From positions 496,001 through 560,000 of the forward strand of contig NZ_CP166866.1 in the NCBI RefSeq assembly GCF_047495555.1: a stretch of 64,000 bases of DNA. The letters run 5' to 3'. Within the stretch, counting starts at the first letter, position 1, and every line of letters starts with the position of its first letter. The notes below the pieces were generated by a model. The model saw only the letters and a program-made list of their open reading frames with translations, ran no database searches and had not been told where the DNA came from. This DNA is from Methanobacterium_D sp040373355 (GTDB taxonomy: Archaea; Methanobacteriota; Methanobacteria; Methanobacteriales; Methanobacteriaceae). A program made the translations under genes and the position numbers. Shown piece by piece: positions 1 through 7,682 of this stretch.

Positions 1-1
1 A

Positions 2-91
2 GAAATAGTTGTATACAAAGAACCCACTTATGACCCACAGAATAAATCCAGAAATGCAATGCCTTACAAACCTGCTATTTACATGGAATAA
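2..91 (+). CDS. C-terminal end of an unidentified protein (partial)
   Basis: The window opens inside a reading frame that runs 29 codons to a TAA and ends in the residues KPAIYME. The stop is followed by AT-rich sequence and the promoter region of the next gene. Only the tail is visible and I do not recognise the family. The frame is open to the window edge and has normal codon use, which is the only support. Confidence 0.4.
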   Translation, partial: EIVVYKEPTYDPQNKSRNAMPYKPAIYME

Positions 92-140
92 AAATATTTA
101 GGGATTATAATATCCCTTAATTTTTGATTTTGAGGTAATT

Positions 141-1026
141 ATGCAAATAAGAAGAATGGAAGATAAAGATTTAGCTTCTATTTCTAAAATTGATCATGTT
201 GCTTTTGGTCATGGAAAACCAAGATCTATTGAAAATTTAAAGGTGCTGAAGTTATCTGATCCTGAAGGATGTTTTGTTCTTGAAGATAATGGTGTTATTA
301 TTGGTTATAATTTCTCTAAATCAATAGGAAATGAAGGTTATTTAGGACCTCTTGGTATTTTACCAGAATATCAAAATTCAGGCTATGGAAAAGCATTAAT
401 TTTAAAAAACATCGAATATTTAAAGGAAAAATGTGATGTAATTGGACTTGAAGTTTTACCTGAATTAGGTGAAAATATAGGTCTTTATCAAAAAATGGGA
501 TTTGTCTCGTGTTTACCTTCTTTAAGATTTAAATTTCCGAATAAACTAAATTCAAATGGCTCTAATTATGAATATTTAAATTTAAATGGGCTAAATATTG
601 ATAAAATCCATGGCATAATTGATAAAATTGATAAATGGAGTAAAAAAGAATTCAATGGTGCTAGTTATAAAAAAGATATTTTATCCACTTTAGAGCTAAA
701 AGGTAGAGTTTTAGTTGCATTTAAAAATGAAAACCCAGTAGCATTTATTACTTATTCAAACTCTGCTACCTCATCTTTGGGGAATAATTAAACCATTAAA
801 GGATCAGAATGGAATTTTACATGGAATTTTAGCTGAATTTCGTGAAGTAAATAAGGACAGTGATATTCTAATTGAAGTAAATGCACGTTATACCCTACTT
901 ATAAAACAGTTGATTAAAATGGACTTTAAAGTATCAAGAAGTGTTAATAGAATGCTTTTAAAGAATTACGAAGGAAATTATTTGAAAGAAAGCGAAAAAT
1001 TTTCATTTAGATGCGGGATAGGATAG
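141..1026 (+). pseudogene. GNAT-family N-acetyltransferase, frameshifted
   Basis: The first frame, which stops at 791, encodes a GNAT domain. An acetyl-CoA pyrophosphate loop of the R/Q-x-x-G-x-G/A type is visible as YQNSGYGKAL near residue 95, followed by GLYQKMGF. Just before its stop the coding potential moves to the +1 frame at about 760-768. That frame continues LPHLWGIIKPLK and so on for about 85 codons to a TAG at 1024-1026. Joined, the product would be about 295 residues with a second GNAT-like half, a common two-domain architecture. A GAGGTAATT ribosome binding site precedes the ATG at 141. Either the gene has a single indel and is inactive, or this is a sequencing error. Substrate unknown. 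Confidence 0.7.
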
Positions 1027-1239
1027 TTTTTTGAAATTTATAAAGCAAAAATTTAAATGATCATAAAACCAACTATGCAAAATGGATATATGAAAATATA
1101 TTCACTAAATTTCAATTCTAAAATAATCACAAAAAATGGATATTTATAAATAGATCATACTAAACATCTAAAATTTATAAGTTTAATTTTAAATTATTTC
1201 TCTAAAATTAATTTTTGAGAATTATTGGAGGAAATATTA

Positions 1240-1641
1240 ATGAAAGATATAATAAGAGGATGGCGTCATATACCACAGCGTTACAGTCTTATTGGCTCAG
1301 AATGTTCCCAATGTGGGACTGTATTTTTCCCAAAAAGAGTAATATGCCCAGAATGTAGAAGAAAGGGTAACTTAGAAGATATTCAACTTAATGGAAATGG
1401 AAAAATCCACACTTATTCTGTTATAACTACCCCTACAGATGAGTTTAAAACAATTGCCCCCTATGTAGTGGCAATAGTTGAACTAGAAGAAGGGACAAAA
1501 TTAACAACCCAAATAGTTGACTGCGACCCAGAAGATGTTAAAATAGGCGATGAAGTCGAAATGGTCTTTAGAAGAATAAAAGAAGAAGGCGATGATGGAG
1601 TGATATCATATGGATACAAATTCAAACTTAAAAACAGCTAG
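1240..1641 (+). CDS. Zn-ribbon OB-fold protein, DUF35 family
   Basis: This 133-residue protein has an N-terminal rubredoxin-like zinc ribbon (CSQC then CPEC, about residues 21-40) followed by an OB-fold. That is the DUF35 architecture. Family members partner with thiolase and HMG-CoA synthase in the archaeal mevalonate pathway, where they bridge acyl-CoA enzymes. Those partners are not next to this gene, so its partner here is unknown. I place the start at the ATG at 1240 because GGAGG lies at 1227-1231 with normal spacing; an in-frame TTG at 1225 would overlap that site. Its end overlaps the next gene by 32 bp, so the two are probably translationally coupled. Confidence 0.85.
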   Translation: MKDIIRGWRHIPQRYSLIGSECSQCGTVFFPKRVICPECRRKGNLEDIQLNGNGKIHTYSVITTPTDEFKTIAPYVVAIVELEEGTKLTTQIVDCDPEDVKIGDEVEMVFRRIKEEGDDGVISYGYKFKLKNS

Positions 1642-2062
1642 AATAGGTGTATTGCTAGTAGGTCATGGAAGCAGGCTTCCATACGGACAGGATGTTGTAA
1701 GTAAGCTCGGTGAAATGTACAGAGAAAATTCTAACTACCTCGTTGAAGTTGGATTCATGAATATGAACAAACCTTCAATACCTGCAGCAATAAATAACTT
1801 AGCAAAACAGGGTGTTGAAAAGATAATCGTGACTCCAGTCTTTTTAGCTCATGGTGTTCACACAAAACAGGATATCCCACATATTCTAGGTTTAGATGAC
1901 GGGCATGAACATTCACATGACCATGGACATGATCACAGCCACCACGGCGATGAAGAAACCGAAAAAATTGAATTTGACGGAGAAATTATCTACACTGAAC
2001 CATTAGGAGCAGATGCTCGACTTGTAGATATAATAAATGACAGAGTTGCAAAAGCACTCTAA
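1610..2062 (+). CDS. cfbA: sirohydrochlorin cobalt/nickel chelatase, short CbiX/CfbA type
   Basis: This 150-residue class II chelatase has the short archaeal length, half that of bacterial CbiX. The HGS motif at residues 19-21 and FLAHGVHTKQDIP around residue 80 hold the two metal-site histidines. A His/Asp-rich insertion at about residues 98-115 (alternating H, D and G) is probably a metal-binding loop. In methanogens this enzyme inserts Ni into sirohydrochlorin as the first step to coenzyme F430, and can insert Co for cobamides. It is cytoplasmic. The start at 1610 lies inside the DUF35 gene and has GGAGTG upstream. cbiL at 59.9-60.6 kb belongs to the cobamide branch of the same tetrapyrrole supply. 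Confidence 0.9.
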   Translation: MDTNSNLKTARIGVLLVGHGSRLPYGQDVVSKLGEMYRENSNYLVEVGFMNMNKPSIPAAINNLAKQGVEKIIVTPVFLAHGVHTKQDIPHILGLDDGHEHSHDHGHDHSHHGDEETEKIEFDGEIIYTEPLGADARLVDIINDRVAKAL

Positions 2063-2089
2063 TATTTATTTTTATTTTGTGGTTTTAAT

Positions 2090-3121
2090 ATGCCCCTTAA
2101 AGTTTCAGATATTGGGGAAAAAGGACTTATAAAACGTATTTTAAATAAAAGTCGTTCTAAGGTATTTACTAATTCTTTTTTTGATGATAAGGCAATTAAA
2201 AGTCTCAATGATGATGCAGCACTTATTGATTTTGGAGATAAATATTTAGTTGCAACTTCAGATATTTTATTTCAATCTGCTCATTTTCCAGATATAATGA
2301 CTCCCGAACAAATTGGGGAAAAAGTTGTAGCTGTAAATGTAAGTGATTTAGCTGCAATGGGAGCTAAACCTCTTGGAATTATAATCGCAGTTGGTTTACC
2401 TTCTTCTATGCTTCTTGAAGATTTTGATAACTTGATTGATGGAATTTTAGAAGGGTGCTCCAAATACGAGATGCTGTTAATTGGCGGCGATACAAATGAG
2501 GCAAAAGAATTAACGCTATCTGCCACATGTTTAGGAATCGCAAGAAAAGATGAAGTTCTAATGAAAGAAGGAGCAAATCCGGGAGATATTGTTGCTGTGA
2601 CAGGTCCCCTTGGACTTGCAGCAGCAGGTTTTGAAATATTGCTAAATCCGGATTTAAATGCAGATAATTTAAGTGAAGAACATGAAAAAATTGCATTAAA
2701 ACATGCTTTAAATCCTGAAGCAAGAGTAAAAGAAGGACTTTTGCTTGCTAAAAGTGGATTTATAAGTTCTGCAACAGATATAACCGACGGACTTGCCAGT
2801 GAAATTGGAGAATTGATTAATTCTAGCCCGGATAAAATTGGAATAACAATTTATGAAGAAAAGCTACATATAGATAATTCTATTATTGAAATTGCTAAAA
2901 AGGTAATTAAGGATCCTCTTGAATTTGTTTTATACTATGGAGAAGATTTCGAAATACTTTTCACTATTAAAAGAGAAGCTTTTAACCAAATCAATAATGA
3001 AATAAAAGCATGCATAATAGGCGAGGTTAACTCTTCAGGCAAAATGACCATAGTTCATAAAGACGGTACAGAAAAAAGTCTAGAACCTCGTGGTTATGAA
3101 CATTTAACTAAAAAGGTTTAA
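2090..3121 (+). CDS. thiL: thiamine-monophosphate kinase
   Basis: The 343-residue ThiL phosphorylates thiamine monophosphate to thiamine diphosphate with ATP. Visible family signatures are NDDAALIDFG near residue 40 (metal/ATP-binding acidic pair), VNVSDLAAMGAKP near residue 85, GGDTNEA near residue 128, and the C-terminal DITDGLASEI and YGEDFEIL. Length and domain order match the PurM/ThiL superfamily. It starts 27 bp after cfbA and may be cotranscribed with it. An inverted repeat lies about 60 bp past the stop. Confidence 0.93.
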   Translation: MPLKVSDIGEKGLIKRILNKSRSKVFTNSFFDDKAIKSLNDDAALIDFGDKYLVATSDILFQSAHFPDIMTPEQIGEKVVAVNVSDLAAMGAKPLGIIIAVGLPSSMLLEDFDNLIDGILEGCSKYEMLLIGGDTNEAKELTLSATCLGIARKDEVLMKEGANPGDIVAVTGPLGLAAAGFEILLNPDLNADNLSEEHEKIALKHALNPEARVKEGLLLAKSGFISSATDITDGLASEIGELINSSPDKIGITIYEEKLHIDNSIIEIAKKVIKDPLEFVLYYGEDFEILFTIKREAFNQINNEIKACIIGEVNSSGKMTIVHKDGTEKSLEPRGYEHLTKKV

Positions 3122-3483
3122 AAACTTATTTTTATTTAAATCAGCTTTATTTTACATTAATGAAATTAAAATAAGAATTAACGTTGGTATTCGAAATTAA
3201 GGTTGAAATGGACTCGAATACCAACAATATTAATTTATTTTTCAACTATTTATACTTGAATTATTAATTATCTTATCATTTTTAGACATTGCTAAAAATA
3301 AGATTAGTTAAGTTTAAAAACAATCTACAATACGAGAAGTTATTTTACGTATAAAAAAATTAATTTAAAACTTTTTTTACATTTAGTTATTAACAATATT
3401 ATTATTTTTATATCATGTAAAACAGAATAATTAATTAAATTCATTTAATGTTGATTAATTTCTAAGCTCTGGGGATGATTTTA
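3122..3483. other. gene-free AT-rich stretch
   Basis: These 360 bp between thiL and the radical SAM gene contain no open frame with codon bias. The only distinct structure is the 12-bp inverted repeat at 3183-3225, listed separately. The rest is A/T-rich leader and promoter-like sequence for the downstream gene. Confidence 0.6.
3183..3225. repeat. perfect 12-bp inverted repeat
   Basis: GTTGGTATTCGA at 3183-3194 is exactly complementary to TCGAATACCAAC at 3214-3225, with a 19-nt spacer. It lies 61 bp after the thiL stop and is followed by A/T-rich sequence with short T runs. It could be a terminator hairpin for the cfbA-thiL unit, a protein-binding palindrome or a small structured RNA. The arms are more GC-rich than their surroundings. 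Confidence 0.6.
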
Positions 3484-4491
3484 ATGAAAAGAGAGGTTCT
3501 TGTATATGATAGAATAGGTGAAAACTTAAATTGTAAAGTCTGTGAAAGAAGATGTATTATAAAAGAAGGTAATGTTGGATTCTGCGGGATGAGAGAAAAC
3601 ATTGGTGATAAACTCTGTGCTATAAACTACGCTGCCGCTTCTTCTGTAGCTGTTGACCCCATAGAAAAAAAGCCTCTTTTCCATTTTTATCCCGGTTCAT
3701 CAGTATTTTCAATTGGATCAGTAGGATGTAACTTCAAATGTAAGCACTGTCAAAATTGGAATATTTCTCAGGCAGATTTAGAAAAGATTCCCACACGTGA
3801 AATATCTCCAGAAGATGCAGTAAACCTTACAAAACAATATGGATGTAAATCAATTGCCTGGACGTATAATGAGCCTACTATGTGGTTTGAATATACCTAT
3901 GATTGCGCAAAACTTGCAAAAAAAGAAGATATTGCTACGGTTTATGTAACAAACGGTTACATGAGTGAAGAATCCTTTGATTTAATTAACCCTTATCTTG
4001 ACGCTGCAAATATTGATCTAAAGGGAATGTCAGATAAATTCTACGTTGATTTATGTCAGGCCAGACTTCAACCAGTCTTAGATACCATTAAAAGAATGTA
4101 TGATAATAAAATTCATATAGAAATAACAAACTTAATGATTCCTGGCTATAATGACTCTGAAGAAGACTTGAACGCCTTGATAAATTTTTTAGTTGAAGAA
4201 ACTGGAGTAGAAGTTCCTTTACATTTTACAAGATTTTTCCCTTACTATGAGCTTGGTCAACTTCCACCTACCCCTGTTGAGTCTTTAAGAAGAGCTTATG
4301 ATATGGCAAAAGAAGCGGGAATGCAGTATGTATATATTGGAAATGTTTCAAGCGGTGGAGAAGAAAGCACATTGTGTCCAGAATGTGGAAAAGTCTTAAT
4401 TGAGCGAAATGGATTTGAAGTTTCAGATGATAAACTTAAAGAAACAAGAAGGTGTCCTGCTTGTGAAGCTCCAATAAATATTATAACTTAA
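3484..4491 (+). CDS. radical SAM enzyme, AmmeMemoRadiSam/PflA-like family
   Basis: This 335-residue protein has the radical SAM cluster motif CNFKCKHC at about residue 82. An extra N-terminal CKVCERRC motif and a C-terminal zinc ribbon (CPEC, then CPAC) flank it. The order matches the AmmeMemoRadiSam-system radical SAM protein found widely in archaea. That system links AMMECR1 and Memo homologues to this enzyme, and its reaction is not established. Neither partner is in this window. I prefer the ATG at 3484 because GGGGATGAT just upstream serves as its ribosome binding site; an in-frame ATG at 3475 sits within that site. Confidence 0.85.
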   Translation: MKREVLVYDRIGENLNCKVCERRCIIKEGNVGFCGMRENIGDKLCAINYAAASSVAVDPIEKKPLFHFYPGSSVFSIGSVGCNFKCKHCQNWNISQADLEKIPTREISPEDAVNLTKQYGCKSIAWTYNEPTMWFEYTYDCAKLAKKEDIATVYVTNGYMSEESFDLINPYLDAANIDLKGMSDKFYVDLCQARLQPVLDTIKRMYDNKIHIEITNLMIPGYNDSEEDLNALINFLVEETGVEVPLHFTRFFPYYELGQLPPTPVESLRRAYDMAKEAGMQYVYIGNVSSGGEESTLCPECGKVLIERNGFEVSDDKLKETRRCPACEAPINIIT

Positions 4492-4514
4492 ATTAATTTT
4501 TAAGGACAAAAATA

Positions 4515-4919
4515 ATGAAAAATGTTCAATATATTAATCCAGATGGTTTAAATAAAAATCCTGCCTTTTCAAATGTAGTTATAGTTCCAGCAGGTATAAA
4601 AACTATCTTTATTGGAGGACAGGATTCTATAAATGAAAGTGGAGAAATTATCGGAAAGGGAGATATTAAAAAACAGACTGAGCAGGTTTTAAATAATATA
4701 AAAATAGCATTAAAATCTGCAGGAGCAGGGATCGAAAATATAATTAAATGGAATATCTATATTGTCCAGGGAAATGATCCGGGACCGGCTTTTGAAATAT
4801 CTCATAAAATAATAGGAAAAATAGAAAATCCACCTGCAATTACTGTTGTTTTTGTGTCTTCCCTTGTAAATCCTGATTTTTTAGTGGAAATTGATGCAAT
4901 AGCAGTTGTTAACGAGTAA
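4515..4919 (+). CDS. RidA/YjgF-family protein
   Basis: The 134-residue Rid-fold protein has typical family blocks: IFIGGQDS near residue 35, QTEQVLNNIKIAL at about residues 55-67 and FLVEIDAIAVV at the end. RidA proteins hydrolyse reactive enamine/imine intermediates of PLP enzymes. The position of the catalytic arginine of archetypal RidA (PAR-x) reads PAI here, so this is probably a divergent Rid subgroup whose activity may differ. It lies 23 bp after the radical SAM gene on the same strand and is probably cotranscribed. Confidence 0.85.
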   Translation: MKNVQYINPDGLNKNPAFSNVVIVPAGIKTIFIGGQDSINESGEIIGKGDIKKQTEQVLNNIKIALKSAGAGIENIIKWNIYIVQGNDPGPAFEISHKIIGKIENPPAITVVFVSSLVNPDFLVEIDAIAVVNE

Positions 4920-4992
4920 AAAAAATAAGTTTAAAGAATAAAAAATTACCTACTCACTAAAGCTAACTCTTCCAAACAACTTTTTAGAAAAA

Positions 4993-5083
4993 GCCAACAA
5001 AATTTTCAATTTTGTGGCTCCAAAAATTCTTAGAATTTTTGAGTGGTTGATCAAAACTCCTTGCTTACTACGAAAATAAAATA
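4993..5083. repeat. double-hairpin intergenic element (copy A)
   Basis: Two adjacent stem-loops are visible. The first pairs 4993-5004 with 5008-5018 (GCCA-a-CAAAATT with AATTTTGTGGC). The second is an almost uninterrupted palindrome with arms CAAAAATTCT (5021-5030) and AGAATTTTTG (5032-5041). They are followed by TTGATCAAAA (5047-5056), then TCCTTGC and CGAAAATAAAA. A related TTGATCAAAA tail and hairpin occur at 27057-27107. It sits between the convergent ends of the RidA and UbiD genes, so a terminator or dispersed-repeat role is possible. Confidence 0.6.
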
Positions 5084-5091
5084 AATTTACC

Positions 5092-6375
5092 TTATTCGCT
5101 GAAACTAACCCTTTCAAACTTATTCTTTTTATCAATAGGTTTTGTTGCATCTACTCCAACTTTCGTAGTTGTACCATCTGGTGTTGCGCAAGGATCAAGT
5201 GATGAACCTCTTGCTCCCGGAATTATCATAATATCTTCATCACCTTTTACCCTTGTTGCAATAGCATATTCAAGATCTTCAGGATTAAAGATATCAATAT
5301 CTTCATCTACAACAATAGCATGCTTTAGAGATGGATGAGCTGCAAGTGCTGCCATTATAACGTTCTTACCATCTCCCTGCGTTTGCTTCTTTATAGAAAC
5401 TGCAGCATGGAGCCAGCAGCAGCCCCCTTCAGTTAGAACTACATTTTGGACTGTTGGAACAGTATTTAAAACAGCGTTATATATTCTAGGTTCTTGAGGA
5501 AGTCCCTGGAGAAGCCTGTGCTCAAATCCAGCAGGCATAATTGCATGATAATATGGATCATCCTTGTAATGGATTTTATCGACCTTTATGACCGGTTCAT
5601 CCCTTATAACATCATAAGTATCAGTTAAATCAACGAATGGGCCTTCTGGTTCCCGTGCATCTGGCAGAATTTTACCTTCTAGAATTATTTCAGCTTCAGG
5701 GACTTCTAGATCAATATCCTCACATTTAATAAGCTTCATATTCCCATTATGGAAGCTATTAGCTACTTCAAGTTCATCTGTTGTTATTGGAACAGATGTC
5801 GTTGTAGCCAGAAGTGTTGCGGGATGCATTCCTATTGCTATTGCTACTTCCAGAGGTTGATTCATTTCCTCTGCCTTTTTATAATAGGTGTAAAGATTTC
5901 TTGGAACTATTCGAACCCCAAGTTTATATTCATTTGAAACAAGCATCCGGTGAATGGAGGCATTTCTAACTCCTGTTTCGGGGTCTTTGGCTATTATAAC
6001 TCCGGCAGTAATATAAGCTCCGCCATCCTTTTGATAGTAAGTTGGTACTGGTATTTTTCCTAAGTCAGTTTGTGCTTGAGTGTTATAGTTCTCTTTAACA
6101 TTTTCCACTGTTTCTATTGGAACTGGGTTTTCAGTTGCATTCATTATTTTACTTGTTATTTCAGGTACAGTAACTCCTATTCCTCTTGCTATCTTATCTC
6201 GAGTATTGCATATACCTGAGATAATTTTCATATCGCTGTCCTTAACGTTTTCAAAGATTACTGTATCTTTTGGATACTGTCTTAAAACTCTTGCAACTTC
6301 GTATTTAGTTGATATCTCATCTTCAACTCGTATAATCTTAAATTCTTTCTCAAGAATGTCTAAAAATTCTCTCAT
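5092..6375 (-). CDS. UbiD-family decarboxylase
   Basis: The 427-residue protein carries UbiD signatures: NASIHRM near residue 140 (the prenyl-FMN arginine region), PEGPFVDLTD near residue 240 (catalytic acidic region) and MPAGFEHRLLQG near residue 282. UbiD enzymes are prenylated-FMN decarboxylases. Archaea use one of them as anhydromevalonate-5-phosphate decarboxylase in the modified mevalonate pathway to isoprenoid lipids, and that is the most likely role in a methanogen. The cofactor-making UbiX is not in this window. GGTGAAGG precedes the ATG. Its last residues (RVSFSE) recur in a second short reading frame at 4950-4975, beyond the hairpin element. Confidence 0.85.
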   Translation of the reverse strand: MREFLDILEKEFKIIRVEDEISTKYEVARVLRQYPKDTVIFENVKDSDMKIISGICNTRDKIARGIGVTVPEITSKIMNATENPVPIETVENVKENYNTQAQTDLGKIPVPTYYQKDGGAYITAGVIIAKDPETGVRNASIHRMLVSNEYKLGVRIVPRNLYTYYKKAEEMNQPLEVAIAIGMHPATLLATTTSVPITTDELEVANSFHNGNMKLIKCEDIDLEVPEAEIILEGKILPDAREPEGPFVDLTDTYDVIRDEPVIKVDKIHYKDDPYYHAIMPAGFEHRLLQGLPQEPRIYNAVLNTVPTVQNVVLTEGGCCWLHAAVSIKKQTQGDGKNVIMAALAAHPSLKHAIVVDEDIDIFNPEDLEYAIATRVKGDEDIMIIPGARGSSLDPCATPDGTTTKVGVDATKPIDKKNKFERVSFSE

Positions 6376-6391
6376 TCCTTCACCAACTTAA

Positions 6392-6526
6392 TTAATTGCC
6401 AAAATACATGGCAATAGCTATTATAAATAATATAACTGCTACACCAAGCCATATTAAAGTTACAGAACATCTACATTGCCCTGTTTGGCATACTTCATCA
6501 TTACATTGATTTTCATTGTCTTTCAT
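6392..6526 (-). CDS. small Cys-rich single-pass membrane protein (44 aa)
   Basis: A 44-codon frame fills the gap between purE and the UbiD gene. Its N-terminal 20 residues are polar with four cysteines (QCNDEVCQTGQCRC). One hydrophobic helix of about 20 residues follows (IWLGVAVILFIIAIAMYF). A weak GTGAG lies upstream. The polarity switch and the fit between two same-strand genes support a real gene. The paired cysteines could bind a metal or form disulfides. Function unknown; no homologue recognised. Confidence 0.6.
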   Translation of the reverse strand: MKDNENQCNDEVCQTGQCRCSVTLIWLGVAVILFIIAIAMYFGN

Positions 6527-6531
6527 AATTC

Positions 6532-7563
6532 TCACAAATTATTGCTGCACTCTATGTTTCCTTTAAACTTTCGAATATCTTTTTCAATATCCCTATGTGT
6601 GATTCCAAGCATTTCACCTGCAAGAATAGCGGCGTTACCCCCATTATCTATCCCTAAAGTCGCAACAGGAACTCCTGGTGGCATGTTAACCATTGAAAGT
6701 AAAGCATCCATTCCATCTAGCCTTCTAGAACACGGGACTCCTATAACCGGTTTTTCAGTATAAGCTACTATTGCTCCTGTAACATGGGCAGATAATCCAG
6801 TTATGGCTATAAAGAGTTTTGCGCTTTTAACTCTCTTTAAATATTCTTCAAATCTTTCAGGATATCTTACCGGAGATATAACACTGAAATCATAGTTTAC
6901 ATCCATTTTATCAAGGAAATTAGTGGTTTTTTTTGCCACTTTAATATCTGAATAACTCCCGGCAATTATAGCAATATCCAAATTTTCTATTTCATCATCA
7001 ACATATTTTTCAGATAAACTTTCATTTTTTAGTTCATCTTCAGGGATATCAAAATTTGGGCAGTAATAATCTCCTTTTATCATTTCAAGGAGGTTTTTTT
7101 CGTCAGATTTCACTTTATCGAAGAATGATGCCCTCATTGATGAAACTCTTTCTCTAACATCTTCTTCATGTATTCCAATTATCTGAGCTGCAAGTAATGC
7201 TGCATTTTCACCTCGATCAATTCCCACTGTTGCAACAGGCGCTCCAAAAGGCATCTGTGCAGATGCATATAAAGCATCCAAACCGCCTAATTTAACATCT
7301 ACAGGTACTCCTACTACTGGTTTGTGAGTATTTGCAGCTATCATTCCTGGTAAATGTGCTGAAAGGCCAGCTATACCTATGAAAACCTCTATTCCTTCAT
7401 TAGTAGCTCTCATTACTATTTTTTTTACTTTTTCATGAGTTCTATGTGCCGAAGCTACTTTAACATCATATGGAATCTTCAATGCCTCTAAAATGTCTAT
7501 AGCTTTTTCTGCTACCCCAAAATCAGAAGCACTTCCCAATAATATCATGACTTTTGGTTTCAT
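6532..7563 (-). CDS. purE: phosphoribosylaminoimidazole carboxylase, PurE with two tandem domains
   Basis: This 343-residue protein is two PurE domains in a row, about residues 1-155 and 190-343. PurE handles AIR carboxylation or N5-CAIR mutation in purine synthesis. Domain 1 keeps the active-site blocks GSASDFG and SAHRTHEK and the GIAGLSAHLPG loop. Domain 2 keeps the fold (TGLSAHVTGAIVA, GVPCSRRLDG) but its SAHR block reads SPVRYPER, so the catalytic histidine is missing and it is probably structural. Tandem PurE is known in Methanobacteriales. purL, from the same pathway, is at 34.8 kb. Confidence 0.93.
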   Translation of the reverse strand: MKPKVMILLGSASDFGVAEKAIDILEALKIPYDVKVASAHRTHEKVKKIVMRATNEGIEVFIGIAGLSAHLPGMIAANTHKPVVGVPVDVKLGGLDALYASAQMPFGAPVATVGIDRGENAALLAAQIIGIHEEDVRERVSSMRASFFDKVKSDEKNLLEMIKGDYYCPNFDIPEDELKNESLSEKYVDDEIENLDIAIIAGSYSDIKVAKKTTNFLDKMDVNYDFSVISPVRYPERFEEYLKRVKSAKLFIAITGLSAHVTGAIVAYTEKPVIGVPCSRRLDGMDALLSMVNMPPGVPVATLGIDNGGNAAILAGEMLGITHRDIEKDIRKFKGNIECSNNL

Positions 7564-7682
7564 TTTACACCTTCACTATTTATGCATTAATTTATTATAT
7601 AGAAAGTTAATAATGTTGTTAGATATTTGAAATATGACTCGCATTATTTATAAAAATTTCATCATGAGATTGAGGTGTACAT

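Noticed and set aside
2281..2723. Minus-strand frames inside thiL
   Set aside because: They are shadows of a well-supported gene, with no ribosome binding site and no recognisable domain.
4950..5150. 66-residue minus-strand protein
   Set aside because: It runs through the hairpin element and overlaps the UbiD gene end; only its last residues resemble anything.
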